Assembly (NCBI GenBank): GCA_009780135.1
Contig: WRAP01000010.1
Coordinates: 1-59,114, forward strand
Length of the DNA: 59,114 nucleotides
Reading direction: 5' to 3'
From: Bacillota bacterium
GTDB taxonomy: Bacteria; Bacillota; Clostridia; Christensenellales; Pumilibacteraceae
Made by a program: the position numbers and the translations under genes
Shown: positions 17,615 through 27,062 of the stretch, piece after piece
Position numbering within the stretch: the first letter of the stretch is position 1
How the letters are laid out: each line of letters opens with the position of its first letter
The notes under the pieces: generated by a model
Database searches by the model: none
Told to the model about the DNA's origin: nothing
The model's input: only the letters and a program-made list of their open reading frames with translations

Positions 17615-18364
17615 ATGCTATTAAAAACAAAGAAATTATGTAAAACATTCTCGACTAATGGAGTAGAGCAGAATGTTTTAAAAAATATCGACCTAGAGAT
17701 TTATAAAGGCGATTTTACGGTTATTATGGGAGCAAGCGGTGGCGGAAAATCTACTCTACTTTATGCCCTATCGGGGATGGATACACCCAGCAATGGCGAG
17801 GTATTTTTCGGTGAAAAAAATATTGCTAAACTATCTCAAGATGAATTAGCTATTTTTAGGCGAGAAAATTGCGGTTTTGTATTTCAGCAAATTTATCTAG
17901 TAGAAAGTATGAGTTTATTGGATAATGTGCTTATAGCTGGTTTGCTTCTAAAAATTCCAAAAAAAGAATTAGTGAAACAAGCAAAAGAGCTATTAAATAT
18001 TGTCGGTATAGATGAAAGTAATTGGAAAAAATTACCAAATCACCTATCAGGTGGCGAAGCACAAAGAGTTGGAGTTGCCAGAGCCCTTATCAACAATCCT
18101 AAAATATTGTTTGCAGATGAGCCAACGGGAGCACTAAATTCTGTTATGGCAACTACCGTTTTAGAGACGCTAACACAAAGTAATGATAATGGGCAAAGCG
18201 TAGTAATGGTTACTCATGATATAAATTCGGCACTTAGAGCTAATCGAATTATTTATCTAAAAGACGGCAAAATCGAGGGCGAACTGCAATTAGAAAAATA
18301 TACCGGTGAGGATGTTGCGAGAAGAAAATTGGTAAAGGAGTTTTTATCAAGCCGTGGCTGGTAA
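17615..18364 (+). CDS. ABC transporter ATP-binding protein (MacB/LolD type)
   Basis: A 249-residue ATPase that powers the permease encoded next. Walker A GASGGGKST lies at about 39-47, the Q-loop at VFQQIYL, the signature LSGGEAQRVGVARAL near 152 and Walker B ILFADEPTGAL near 170, with His in VMVTHD. The TGALNS pattern after Walker B is typical of the MacB/LolD/FtsE group of mechanotransmission exporters. The ATG at 17615 follows AAGGA and is preferred to a GTG eight codons upstream. It forms an operon with the permease, 11 bases apart. Confidence 0.93.
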   Translation: MLLKTKKLCKTFSTNGVEQNVLKNIDLEIYKGDFTVIMGASGGGKSTLLYALSGMDTPSNGEVFFGEKNIAKLSQDELAIFRRENCGFVFQQIYLVESMSLLDNVLIAGLLLKIPKKELVKQAKELLNIVGIDESNWKKLPNHLSGGEAQRVGVARALINNPKILFADEPTGALNSVMATTVLETLTQSNDNGQSVVMVTHDINSALRANRIIYLKDGKIEGELQLEKYTGEDVARRKLVKEFLSSRGW

Positions 18365-18375
18365 AAAATACAATT

Positions 18376-20703
18376 ATGAAATCATTAAAAATTGCTTTAT
18401 CCAATATTCGCAAACGCAAATCAAGTGCAATAACACTAACTATTATGGCATTAATTGCCACGATTATGCTAACAATTAGTTTGTCGCTTTTAACGGGTGT
18501 TGGCTCGCTTTTTGATACAAGAGCATACGAGCTTAACACCGCACATATAGCATTTTCAATAGATGCTAGAGGTTGGAGTGACGAAGTTTATCAGCAAATC
18601 ACTTCCGCTGAAAACTTAACAGAATATAAAATTCAAGAGGCATTTATAGGTGAAGTGCGGTATATTCTAAACGATAGGTCAGTTAGAGCACCGTTTATAT
18701 TTACACTTGAACCACAAAACCCAAACTTAAACACTGTTGAGGTGCTAGACAGGCTATCAACAACACCGCAAAATCCTATTATTTTACCTTTAATGTTTAG
18801 ATTTAACGGCTTTAATGCCGGCGATAATTTTACACTTACTAGTGTGGGCACTACTCATGGCTTTACAATTTACGGCTTTTACGAGAGTATATTTTTTGGC
18901 TCTCCTACAGTCGGATTATTTATGGGGTTTGTGAGTGAAGAAACTTTTAGTGCATTAAATGAGGATAATAATTTATTTCCTACATACACAGTATCGCTGA
19001 AATTTGAAACAATGATAGATGCCGAAAATTATTTTTGGAACGAACTAATACCAAATTTTTTAGACGGAGGACTTTTGTTATCTAGCACAACCTTATTAAA
19101 TATACGGCTAAATTCAACCTCATTTTCGTTGATTATGGCTATTATTATGAGTTTAGTAGCTATTATAACTGTGATTATAGCCCTAATTGTAGCAAGGTTT
19201 AATATCATAAACAGTATAGAGCAAGATATTCAAACATTGGGTGCATTAAAAAGCATAGGCTTTACAGGTGGTCAGATTATAAAAGCAATTTTATTACAAT
19301 TTCTCCTAATTATAACCGTAGGCATAATTTTAGGTATAATTATTACTATTCCGCTTATGGGCATTGTTGGCACTATGGTATCCTCTACATCGGGACTGCT
19401 TTGGGCTAATATGGGTATGATATTGCCTAGTATTATAGCAGTTGTAGCAGTTTTAGGTACTATTATGCTTGTTAGTTTTCTTATAGTAAGAAAAGCAAAG
19501 AAAATAACTCCAATAAATGCGCTTAGGAACGGGCTAGAAAATCAAATATATAAAAAAAGCATAACTAATTTAGAATCTAGTGTTATGCCACTTAATATTA
19601 GTATGGCAGGCAAACAGTTTAAGACTAATTTTAAGCGGAATATTACCGCATTTCTAACTCTTACGCTGTTTGGATTTATGACGGTTTTGGGGTTTACTAT
19701 GCATCATAACTTTGTTACAGATACCTCTGCGTATCGTGACATGGTAGGCTTTGAGCCTGCTCATATTAGGATTGTGGCTTTCAATAATGAATTTGCTATA
19801 GAAAATTTTGAAACGATTTCATCTAAAGAAAATGTTAGAGCTACGCTAGCTTTTGAAATGTTTTCGTTGAGTATGTCGACAGGTGAGCAATTCGGAATTA
19901 ATGTTTGGGAGGATATAAGATTAAGAGAGGTAAATACAATTATACGGGGTCGTCATCCTGTGGCTTATAATGAGATTTCTATTATGGCACAAACGAGTGA
20001 TTGGTTGGGTATTAGCATTGGCGATACGATAACGCTAGAACATTCTAACGGCAAGACTGCTGACTTTAGGGTAACAGGAATTTTTCAGGGTTGGGGTGCT
20101 ATGGGCAATATTACGCTAGATGGTTTAAGTAGGCTGCAAGACGAAGTTGTACTTAGAAACATGTATATTTATTTGTACGATTATAGTGACCAAGCGATAG
20201 CAAATTTTATGAATAGTTTGGTAACTGAATTTGGTAGAGAGCTAATAATTATAAATTATATCGAGAGCTTTAATGAATTTTTGGCACAACTGCAAGGACC
20301 GATTGAGATTGGAATGACTTTTATTATTATAATTACAATCGCTGTAATCGTTTTAGTGCTGTTTTTAATGGTAAACACAATAATCAATCGTGGCAAAAAA
20401 GAAGCAGGGATATTAAAAGCAATTGGTTTTACAAGCGGGCATTTGATATTGCAACTACTATTAAGTTTTTTACCAATAATTTTAGGCGGAGTAATGCTTG
20501 GCACTTTATTAGGAATATTCACCACAAATCCATTATTAGGTTTAATGTTTAGCGGATTAGGCATAGCTAGAGCCACATTTATAATAGTTCCGTGGCTTGT
20601 AGCAATAGGTGCAGTGTTGCTGATATGTACAAGTATAATAACTTTATTATTAGTAAGTATAAAATATAGAAAGATTACAGCTAGAAGTTTGATAGCTTCT
20701 TAA
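18376..20703 (+). CDS. ABC transporter permease with two FtsX-like domains
   Basis: A 775-residue membrane protein with one N-terminal helix, a periplasmic-type extracellular domain (about 40-245), three helices (about 250-375), a second helix and extracellular domain (about 425-640) and a final helix triplet (about 640-770). This is the duplicated FtsX/MacB_PCD layout of MacB-type and peptide-export permeases in Gram-positives. Both halves carry the short coupling motif LGALKSIGFTGGQI and AGILKAIGFTSGHL. The substrate is unknown; the padR/HAAS/DUF4097 cassette just upstream suggests an envelope role, but they are probably separate transcription units. Confidence 0.9.
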   Translation: MKSLKIALSNIRKRKSSAITLTIMALIATIMLTISLSLLTGVGSLFDTRAYELNTAHIAFSIDARGWSDEVYQQITSAENLTEYKIQEAFIGEVRYILNDRSVRAPFIFTLEPQNPNLNTVEVLDRLSTTPQNPIILPLMFRFNGFNAGDNFTLTSVGTTHGFTIYGFYESIFFGSPTVGLFMGFVSEETFSALNEDNNLFPTYTVSLKFETMIDAENYFWNELIPNFLDGGLLLSSTTLLNIRLNSTSFSLIMAIIMSLVAIITVIIALIVARFNIINSIEQDIQTLGALKSIGFTGGQIIKAILLQFLLIITVGIILGIIITIPLMGIVGTMVSSTSGLLWANMGMILPSIIAVVAVLGTIMLVSFLIVRKAKKITPINALRNGLENQIYKKSITNLESSVMPLNISMAGKQFKTNFKRNITAFLTLTLFGFMTVLGFTMHHNFVTDTSAYRDMVGFEPAHIRIVAFNNEFAIENFETISSKENVRATLAFEMFSLSMSTGEQFGINVWEDIRLREVNTIIRGRHPVAYNEISIMAQTSDWLGISIGDTITLEHSNGKTADFRVTGIFQGWGAMGNITLDGLSRLQDEVVLRNMYIYLYDYSDQAIANFMNSLVTEFGRELIIINYIESFNEFLAQLQGPIEIGMTFIIIITIAVIVLVLFLMVNTIINRGKKEAGILKAIGFTSGHLILQLLLSFLPIILGGVMLGTLLGIFTTNPLLGLMFSGLGIARATFIIVPWLVAIGAVLLICTSIITLLLVSIKYRKITARSLIAS

Positions 20704-20737
20704 TAAAAAGATAGGGTAGTAGTTTTGTGTTTAGAAA

Positions 20738-20781
20738 GTTAAGTGCGAGTGGCCTTTATAGTCATTCGCATTTTACTTTTT
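20738..20781 (+). terminator. rho-independent terminator after ABC operon
   Basis: AAGT.AAGTGCGAGTG pairs with CATTCGCATTTTACTT, followed by TTTTTGATTTATTTTG. It ends the ABC operon. An apparent TTG start for uvrC at 20780 falls in its T-tract, which argues for the later GTG start. Confidence 0.75.
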
Positions 20782-20806
20782 GATTTATTTTGTTTATAAT
20801 AATTGT

Positions 20807-22636
20807 GTGCCTATAAATTTTGCAATTTCTAATAAATTAAAAGATTTGCCCGATAAAAGTGGTGTTTATATTATGAAGGACGCTACCGGACAGATTATTT
20901 ATATTGGGAAGGCGATTCTATTAAAAAATAGAGTGCGCTCGTACTTTAATAATTCGGCTAAAGATATTAAAGTTAGAGCGATGGTTAGTACTGTTGAGAA
21001 TTTTGAATATATTATAACTCTTACAGAAAAAGATGCACTTAGTTTAGAGGCGAATTTAATTAAAAAACATAAGCCGAAATATAATATCTTATTAAAAGAC
21101 GATAAGCATGCACCTTATATACGAATAGATTTGAGAGAGGATTTCCCTAATATAGAGATTACTCGTCGGGTAGTTCAAGACGGTGCTAAATATTTTGGTC
21201 CTTATTTTTTTGGTATAAGGGTTAGCGAAATTATTGCTGTTATAAAAACTGCTTATAGAGTACGGGCTTGCGGAAATAATTTTTATTCGGCAAAAAGAGC
21301 GTGCTTAAATCACGACATAGAACTATGTTTAGCACCCTGTCAAAAAAAAGTGAATAAGATAGAATATCGAGAGGCCGTAGATAAAGTTGTTTTATTTTTA
21401 TCTGGCAAAGAAAAAGAGGCTCAAAGAATTATTCAAGAAAAAATGGAATTAGCTGTTGAAAATGAAAATTTTGAGCGAGCAATAATTCTTAGAGACCAGC
21501 TTGCGATGCTAGCTAAATTAGAGGAGCGAATTGTATCCGACCTTAAAGATGCCAGTCGCAATTTAGATGCTGTGTCTATCGTGCATGAGGGGCTTTATAC
21601 TAGTGCAAGCGTTGTAATTGTGCGAAACGGTAAGATGATGGGTGTTATAAATTATCCATTAAAAGCTATTTTAGAAGGCGAAAATGTGTATGCACAGTTT
21701 TTAACTCAGTATTATAGCGATAAACAAGGTGATATTCCTAACGAAATTGTAGTTGAAAGCATTTTTGATGCGATAGCTTTAGAAGACTATTTATCGGCAA
21801 TAAAAGGCAAAAAGGTGCGGGTGGAGTTTGTGCAAAAGGGTACCAAAAAACGACTTGTGGATATGGCAACAGAGAACGCAAAAGAAACGCTGGTAAAAAG
21901 TATTGAGCGAAGTGATAGAGATTATCAAATGCATGATGGAGCAAATGAGAGATTGGGTGAATTATTAGGAATAACAAATTTACGCAGAATTGAATGTTAT
22001 GATATTTCCCATTTTAGCGGACAAGATACTGTGGCTAGCGGTGTGTGTTTTATAAATGGACGACCTTCCAAGAAAGAATACCGTCGTTATAAAATAAAAT
22101 CTCATGATAAAAATGATGATTTTGCTAGTTTAGCAGAAGTAATTAAACGCAGAATGGAGCGAGCAAAGTTAGGTGATGAAAAGTTTACAGACTTACCAGA
22201 TTTAATAGTAATAGATGGTGGCAAAGGACAATTAAGTTCAGCTTATGAAAGTTTGTTATTATCCATAGGAGAGGGAAGTGTGCTTCCGCACATAATTTCT
22301 CTAGCTAAAAAAGAAGAAGAGATCTACACCCTTTCTTTATTAGCTCCTATAATTCTACCTAAAAATAGTTTTATTTTACAGTTGCTTCAACGCATTCGAG
22401 ATGAAGCACATCGTTTTGCCATAACATATCAACGCACGCTTAGAAGCAAACGCAACGAATCTTTGTTAGAAAAAATTCCAAATATAGGCAAAGCGCGTCG
22501 TCGCATTTTGCTAACACATTTTTTATCTATAGAAAAAATAAAAGCGGCTAGCTTAGAAGAACTAACCGCTATAGATGGAATCGACCAAAAAACCGCCAAG
22601 GCGATAATCGAATATTTTAGTAACATAACTATTTAG
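20807..22636 (+). CDS. uvrC: UvrABC excinuclease subunit C
   Basis: A 609-residue nuclease that makes both cuts in nucleotide excision repair. The N-terminal GIY-YIG domain is plain (LPDKSGVYIMKDATGQIIYIGKAI), then the Cys-rich segment (CLNHDIELCLAPC), the UVR motif (ENFERAIILRDQL), the RNase H-like C-terminal nuclease (IECYDISHFSGQDTVASGVCF...DLIVIDGGKGQL) and a helix-hairpin-helix tail (IPNIGKARRRILL...IDGIDQKTAKAI). The GTG at 20807 is chosen over an in-frame TTG at 20780. The 3' end overlaps the convergent rnr gene by eight bases. Confidence 0.95.
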   Translation: MPINFAISNKLKDLPDKSGVYIMKDATGQIIYIGKAILLKNRVRSYFNNSAKDIKVRAMVSTVENFEYIITLTEKDALSLEANLIKKHKPKYNILLKDDKHAPYIRIDLREDFPNIEITRRVVQDGAKYFGPYFFGIRVSEIIAVIKTAYRVRACGNNFYSAKRACLNHDIELCLAPCQKKVNKIEYREAVDKVVLFLSGKEKEAQRIIQEKMELAVENENFERAIILRDQLAMLAKLEERIVSDLKDASRNLDAVSIVHEGLYTSASVVIVRNGKMMGVINYPLKAILEGENVYAQFLTQYYSDKQGDIPNEIVVESIFDAIALEDYLSAIKGKKVRVEFVQKGTKKRLVDMATENAKETLVKSIERSDRDYQMHDGANERLGELLGITNLRRIECYDISHFSGQDTVASGVCFINGRPSKKEYRRYKIKSHDKNDDFASLAEVIKRRMERAKLGDEKFTDLPDLIVIDGGKGQLSSAYESLLLSIGEGSVLPHIISLAKKEEEIYTLSLLAPIILPKNSFILQLLQRIRDEAHRFAITYQRTLRSKRNESLLEKIPNIGKARRRILLTHFLSIEKIKAASLEELTAIDGIDQKTAKAIIEYFSNITI

Positions 22637-24680
22637 AAAGCTCAAACTCTATTTTATTTCTTGCTACTCCCGACACAACAATTTCTAATAAGTCGCCGAT
22701 TCTAAAGCTGTTTGCTTTGTTTTTTATGAGTAATTGCCTTTCAATAAATTCATAATTATCGCCTGGCAGATTTTCTAATTTAATCATACCCTCAACGGTG
22801 TTTTCTAATTCTACAAAAATACCTCGCTCGGTTACTCCGCTAATAATGCCCTCAAAACTTTGTCCTATTTTATCGCTCATAAATTCGGCTTTTTTAAGGT
22901 CATTCACTTCTCGTTCTGCTTTTTCTGCTAATCTTTCTCTCTCGCTAGAATTACTACTTGCTTTAACGCAAAACTCCATAAACCTTACCCTTAACGCTTC
23001 GCTTCCGTAATTTAAAAATTCTTTAACTACTCTATGAACCACTAAATCGGGATAACGCCTAATTGGCGAAGTAAAATGACAATAATTATCGCTAGCTAAT
23101 CCAAAATGACCCTTATCTTCCGCTTGATAATCCGCTTTTGCCATTGCACGAAGTGCTGTTTTTGTAACCGCTAGCTCCCTTTGATTGCCTTTAACTATTT
23201 CTAATAACTCTTGAAATTCTTTAGATTTTGGTTTATCACTTAATTCAAACTCCACAGCTAGTGCTTTTAGAAAATCCTTAAAAGCATCATACTTATCTGC
23301 TGGAGGAGCATCGTGTACTCTAAAAACACCTGGAGCTTCAATCTTGCCTAAAAACTTGGCCACCGTTTCGTTAGCCGCTAGCATAAATTCCTCGATTATT
23401 TTGTGTGCTACGAGTCTAGGTTTTTTTTGTATATCTATCGCCCTACCGTTATCGTCTAAAATAATATTACACTCAGGAACATCAAAATCAATATTGCCCC
23501 TAGCCATTCTTTTTTTATTCAAAATTTCTGCCAAGTGTTGCATTATTTTAAGAGTTGGCAACAATCGTTCGTATTTATCCTTAATTTCTAATTTCTCATT
23601 TCTAATTTCTAATTCGTTATCCAAAATCTTACTAACTAAAGAATAGGTAGTTCTTGCACTGCTTCTAATAACACCCTCTACTATCTCATACCCTACAACA
23701 CCACCATTATTATCAATCTCCATAATACACGACAATACTAATCTATCCACACCTTCATTTAGAGAGCAAATATTGTTACTTAAAACTTCGGGTAGCATGG
23801 GCAGTACCCTATCTACAAAATAAACGCTGGTACCACGCTTAAATGCTTCTTTATCTAACTTACTAAGTGCCCTTACATAATGAGAAACATCCGCTATATG
23901 AACGCTTAACTTATAATTGCCATTATCCAAAATTTCCACTGCAACCGCATCGTCAAAATCCTTACTGTCATCGCCGTCTATTGTAAAAATTAAATCGTTT
24001 CTAAAATCGCTACGCTTTTTAATATCATCCACACTTGGTTCTACCGCTACTGTGTTTGCTTCTGTTAAAACCGCTTTTGGAAATTCCTCGTATAAATTAT
24101 GTGCCCTTATAATTGATAAAATATCAACACCTCTATCATCATATGCTCCTAGCACTTCTATAATTTTACCTTTTAGCACTTTTCTGTCTCGACCTGTTTT
24201 TGCTTTATATTTGTCGCTATCAGCAAAATCAATTGCTACTACAACCTTATCTAAATTCATTACTTCGTTAGGCAATTCTTTAATATCTATAAAAATCTCT
24301 CTTGGGAATCTGATGTCATCAGGCTCCACAAAACCGCCATAATCATTATAAAAATAAATGCCGACAACTTTACTAACACCTCGCTCAATTATTTTAGTAA
24401 CTGACACCTCGCCGGCACCTTTATTATTACTAATTAAAGCCGCTTCTACCAAATCGCCGTGCATTGCTCCGTTAAAATCCCGCTTTGCTATATAAGGCCT
24501 TTCATTCTCCGCATCTTTAACCACTAAAAAAGCATAGTCGCCTCGTTTAGCACTAACTTCTACTCTACCCACAATAACAGGCATTTCTTTGTTTCTTTTT
24601 TTGAGGCTCAAAGCATTTTTAGAAGTCCTTACTTTTTCTTTTATCTTAGATGTATTTCTTTTTCGTTCAAATTTTTTCAT
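22629..24680 (-). CDS. rnr: ribonuclease R
   Basis: A 683-residue 3'-5' exoribonuclease that degrades structured RNA. It has N-terminal cold-shock OB domains, the RNB catalytic domain (FTIDGDDSKDFDDAVAVE near 230-250, with the metal-binding Asp cluster; HFTSPIRRYPDLVVHR near 545) and a C-terminal S1 domain (GQSFEGIISGVTERGIFVELENTVEGMI). It lies below secG, as in many Bacillota. An oddity is the stretch at about 357-370 (LEIRNEKLEIKDK), encoded by a 39-bp copy of a dispersed repeat containing four heptamers (23577-23615), apparently an in-frame insertion within the RNB domain. Confidence 0.95.
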   Translation of the reverse strand: MKKFERKRNTSKIKEKVRTSKNALSLKKRNKEMPVIVGRVEVSAKRGDYAFLVVKDAENERPYIAKRDFNGAMHGDLVEAALISNNKGAGEVSVTKIIERGVSKVVGIYFYNDYGGFVEPDDIRFPREIFIDIKELPNEVMNLDKVVVAIDFADSDKYKAKTGRDRKVLKGKIIEVLGAYDDRGVDILSIIRAHNLYEEFPKAVLTEANTVAVEPSVDDIKKRSDFRNDLIFTIDGDDSKDFDDAVAVEILDNGNYKLSVHIADVSHYVRALSKLDKEAFKRGTSVYFVDRVLPMLPEVLSNNICSLNEGVDRLVLSCIMEIDNNGGVVGYEIVEGVIRSSARTTYSLVSKILDNELEIRNEKLEIKDKYERLLPTLKIMQHLAEILNKKRMARGNIDFDVPECNIILDDNGRAIDIQKKPRLVAHKIIEEFMLAANETVAKFLGKIEAPGVFRVHDAPPADKYDAFKDFLKALAVEFELSDKPKSKEFQELLEIVKGNQRELAVTKTALRAMAKADYQAEDKGHFGLASDNYCHFTSPIRRYPDLVVHRVVKEFLNYGSEALRVRFMEFCVKASSNSSERERLAEKAEREVNDLKKAEFMSDKIGQSFEGIISGVTERGIFVELENTVEGMIKLENLPGDNYEFIERQLLIKNKANSFRIGDLLEIVVSGVARNKIEFELSK
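23577..23615 (-). repeat. heptamer repeat element inside rnr
   Basis: On the plus strand a TATCCTTA header is followed by four 7-bp units of ATTTCTA/ATTTCTC type (23584-23611). The same header and array occur between genes at 43587, 45186 and 50626. In rnr it is read in frame and adds about 13 residues. Confidence 0.8.
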
Positions 24681-24708
24681 ATATACTTTATTATTATATC
24701 CAAAATAA

Positions 24709-24747
24709 AAGGTGGTTAGTTAAAAATAATTTAAACTAACCACCTTA
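24709..24747 (-). terminator. terminator between secG and rnr
   Basis: AAGGTGGTTAGTT and AACTAACCACCTT form a 13-bp stem, followed on the minus strand by TTTATTTT. It lies 30 bases after the secG stop and before the rnr start, so it ends or attenuates secG transcription; rnr would then be expressed by readthrough or from its own promoter. Confidence 0.8.
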
Positions 24748-24776
24748 CTTTATTATTTTACTTTATTATCCTAAAA

Positions 24777-25064
24777 TTATGTTGGAGCGTAAATTCTAAT
24801 TGTTATAAAAAATAAAATCGCAATAACTGCAATAGCAATACCTAGAATCACCGTAAGACGCTTCATAAAACCTTCAAAGTTTTTTTCTTTATTTTTAGAA
24901 AAGTAAGTATCGCTAGCTTGTCCGCTAAGTGCTCCCATTCCATCTGCTGCTGCTGGTTGCAAAAAAATGCTAATAACCATAGCAATAGAGCACAGTCCTA
25001 ATAGTACAATAAATATAATTCTTATAATGGGAAAGCTATTAGCAATCCAATCTGCTACTATCAT
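24777..25064 (-). CDS. secG: protein translocase subunit SecG
   Basis: A 95-residue membrane protein of the SecYEG channel, with two helices (about 12-33 and 70-89) and the conserved middle QPAAADGMGALSGQASDTYFSKNKEK; the GALSG.A and F.K motifs are typical. It is slightly longer than the usual 75-80 residues. An AAAGGAATT site precedes the ATG. A promoter (TTGCAT, TATACT) lies upstream on the same strand. Confidence 0.92.
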   Translation of the reverse strand: MIVADWIANSFPIIRIIFIVLLGLCSIAMVISIFLQPAAADGMGALSGQASDTYFSKNKEKNFEGFMKRLTVILGIAIAVIAILFFITIRIYAPT

Positions 25065-25121
25065 AAAAAATTTGTAATTCCTTTAAGTTAAAATTTAAGA
25101 CCTTTTTGAGGTACGAAAATT

Positions 25122-25151
25122 AGTATATCACATCCATATCTAACTATGCAA
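25122..25151 (-). promoter_or_regulatory. secG promoter
   Basis: On the minus strand TTGCAT (25151-25146) and TATACT (25127-25122) with an 18-bp spacer, about 58 bases before the secG start. Confidence 0.6.
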
Positions 25152-25241
25152 ACATTTTTTTTGCATAATTTTAACTTTCTATACACACAACTAAATTAAA
25201 GTGCCATAGCATAAAAACCGTAAAAAGGGACACAATCAAAT

Positions 25242-25445
25242 ATGAAACTTATAAAAATTGAGGTAACAGACGAATTGTATAACAAAATAAGTCAAAACGC
25301 AAAAAAGCAACATTTAACAGATGAAAAATTTATCGAACAAGTTTTAGCCCGTTTTGTGTTAGAACCGCATATCATGGAAGGAGAGGCAGTAGAGAATGGT
25401 TATATTGAGTGCGGAGCGATAAATATTGAAATAGCAAATCTTTAA
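25242..25445 (+). CDS. probable antitoxin, ribbon-helix-helix-like
   Basis: A 67-residue protein: MKLIKIEVTDELYNKISQNAKKQHLTDEKFIEQVLARFVL, then an acidic tail (EPHIMEGEAVENGYIECG). A short beta strand followed by two helices suggests a ribbon-helix-helix DNA-binding fold, common in antitoxins; the acidic C-terminus could bind the toxin. It precedes a MazF-type toxin on the same strand by 97 bases. The pairing is inferred from order. An AAAGGGA ribosome-binding site is present. Confidence 0.7.
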   Translation: MKLIKIEVTDELYNKISQNAKKQHLTDEKFIEQVLARFVLEPHIMEGEAVENGYIECGAINIEIANL

Positions 25446-25451
25446 ATATAT

Positions 25452-25540
25452 TTCGATACACAATGCTTAGTACAACAATTATTGATTTATTTTTTTATAC
25501 AATAATTGAGCATTGCTGCATTGAACACTGAACATTGAAT
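25452..25540 (+). repeat. heptamer array pair between antitoxin and toxin
   Basis: The left arm has CACAATG..TAGTACAA units and the right arm about four units of CATTGAA type (about 25507-25538). In the centre CAATTATTG and CAATAATTG form a perfect 9-bp inverted repeat around a short T-rich loop. The whole could fold as a hairpin in the mRNA between the two genes. Confidence 0.7.
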
Positions 25541-25542
25541 TT

Positions 25543-25890
25543 ATGAACATCCAAAGAGGCGATATATATTATGCAGATTTAAGTCCCGTAGTCGGCTCCG
25601 AGCAAGGAGGAATACGGCCAGTTTTGATTATCCAAAATAACACAGGTAACAAATACTCACCCACGATTATTGCTGCTGCTATTACAAGCCAGCTAAGTAA
25701 AGCTAGACTCCCAACCCATGTAGAATTACCAAAAGCAAATTTTGGACTTCCAAAAGATTCCGTTATTCTGCTAGAACAACTTCGTACTCTTGATAAAAAA
25801 CGCCTTCAAGAAAAACTAGGCATACTAGACAATGTACTTATGACTAAAGTGGATAGAGCATTGCTTATATCGCTAGGTTTTTATAATTAA
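25543..25890 (+). CDS. mazF: MazF/PemK-type mRNA interferase toxin
   Basis: A 115-residue endoribonuclease of the MazF family (NdoA group in Bacillota). It starts [32 protein letters not shown], with the conserved [18 protein letters not shown] and RPVLI motifs, and later [31 protein letters not shown]. Length is normal. It probably pairs with the 67-residue protein upstream as a type II system. The 97-base gap holding a hairpin-forming heptamer repeat is unusual, since mazEF genes normally touch or overlap. Confidence 0.93.
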   Translation: MNIQRGDIYYADLSPVVGSEQGGIRPVLIIQNNTGNKYSPTIIAAAITSQLSKARLPTHVELPKANFGLPKDSVILLEQLRTLDKKRLQEKLGILDNVLMTKVDRALLISLGFYN

Positions 25891-25976
25891 AAATATTAGA
25901 TTTCTAATTTCTATATAACTACATATAATAAATATTTTTCTTGCTTATTTCTTGTTTAAAAAATCAAAAATATAAA

Positions 25977-26546
25977 TTAAAAGTTGGTGCTTTGCTGTTG
26001 ATGATATTGATTTTGTTGCATTATATAAGCAGAGTAGCGGATTTTTTCTAATGTGTGTTTTACTAGGGTGCCATCTTTTACATAATGGATTTTTATTAGT
26101 TCGTTTTTTGCCTGTATAGTAATAGTGCCTGCACTAGATACCATTCCGTATCTCCAATAGGATTTATTTTCTCCGATGTAGTTAATTTCTAATGGGTTTA
26201 TGATTATTTCTTTACCTTTTTTGGGAGTGATAATTAAATTATTACCGTTAAAAGTAATAAAAACTTTAGGAGTTCTAATAAAAATAATCGTCATATAAAT
26301 AGTAATAGGTAGAGATAGAAAAGCAAGAATAATCCAAAAAACAAAAACAAAAGTACCTAAATAACTGTATGAAAAAATTGAGAAGAATTCTTGAAAAAAT
26401 ATTAAGATTAGAAATAAAATAGGTATTATGATAATATCGCTAATCCAATATATTAAACATTGCACTAACAATATTCTAGCTCGAGTTCCGATTTTTTGCG
26501 AATGCATGTCAGTATTTTCAGATTGTGTGCCAAAATTATAAGTCAT
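25977..26546 (-). CDS. membrane protein with PH-like C-terminal domain
   Basis: A 189-residue protein with two transmembrane helices (about 33-58 and 65-90) and a C-terminal beta-rich region (KVFITFNGNNLIITPKKGKEIIINPLEINYIGENKSYWRYGMVSSAGTITIQAKNELIKIHYV) like a bacterial PH domain. It overlaps the gene before it by 11 bases, so the two are co-translated. Specific function is unknown. Confidence 0.6.
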   Translation of the reverse strand: MTYNFGTQSENTDMHSQKIGTRARILLVQCLIYWISDIIIIPILFLILIFFQEFFSIFSYSYLGTFVFVFWIILAFLSLPITIYMTIIFIRTPKVFITFNGNNLIITPKKGKEIIINPLEINYIGENKSYWRYGMVSSAGTITIQAKNELIKIHYVKDGTLVKHTLEKIRYSAYIMQQNQYHQQQSTNF

Positions 26547-27021
26547 ATTTTTTATTCTGCAGTTCTTTTTCTAAAATAGATTTTTGGTGATTCCAAAAGT
26601 TTAATTCTGATATAGTTTTAGGATTGTTTTTATCAGAATTATATAATTCAATTAGTTTGTCTATACATTCTGTGTCGCCGTTTAGGGCATGAAATGATAA
26701 GATTTCTATGGCAAGTTCACGGTCAGTTTCTAATAAAATATCACAGATTTTTTTTAAGGCAGAATACTCGCCTCTGTGGTAGGCTTTTGCATATAGTTCA
26801 TAAGCATCGTCTAATTTATCTTCTGATTCTAATATTTTAGCCAGTTCTATATCGGCTAGTGGGCTACCTAAAACAGAAGCAAGAGTATAAAAATCTTTTG
26901 CTTTATTTAATTCGCCTGCTGTTTGTAAACGATGGGCTTTTTCTACTAAAGCCATAACATCGTTTGTAGTTACAAGTTCATCAAGTTCGGTTTCTAATAG
27001 GCTTTGTAGGGGAGTGTTCAT
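26536..27021 (-). CDS. Sel1/TPR-like repeat protein
   Basis: A 161-residue all-helical protein. Helix pairs such as KAKDFYTLASVLGSPLADIELAKILESEDKLDDAYELYAKAYHRGEYSALKKICDIL resemble Sel1-type TPR units (A..LG...A...L). Likely a protein-interaction scaffold. It lies between an ankyrin gene and a membrane PH-like gene on the same strand and overlaps the latter. Repeat assignment is by pattern only. Confidence 0.6.
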   Translation of the reverse strand: MNTPLQSLLETELDELVTTNDVMALVEKAHRLQTAGELNKAKDFYTLASVLGSPLADIELAKILESEDKLDDAYELYAKAYHRGEYSALKKICDILLETDRELAIEILSFHALNGDTECIDKLIELYNSDKNNPKTISELNFWNHQKSILEKELQNKKYDL

Positions 27022-27062
27022 AAATTTGTATTTTATAGTTCGTAAGTTGTAGTTATAAAAAT

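Noticed and set aside
20780-20806. TTG start of uvrC
   Set aside because: It lies in the T-tract of the previous terminator; the GTG at 20807 fits the family start better.
23344-24342. Plus-strand frames opposite rnr
   Set aside because: They are shadows of the rnr coding strand with no start signals.
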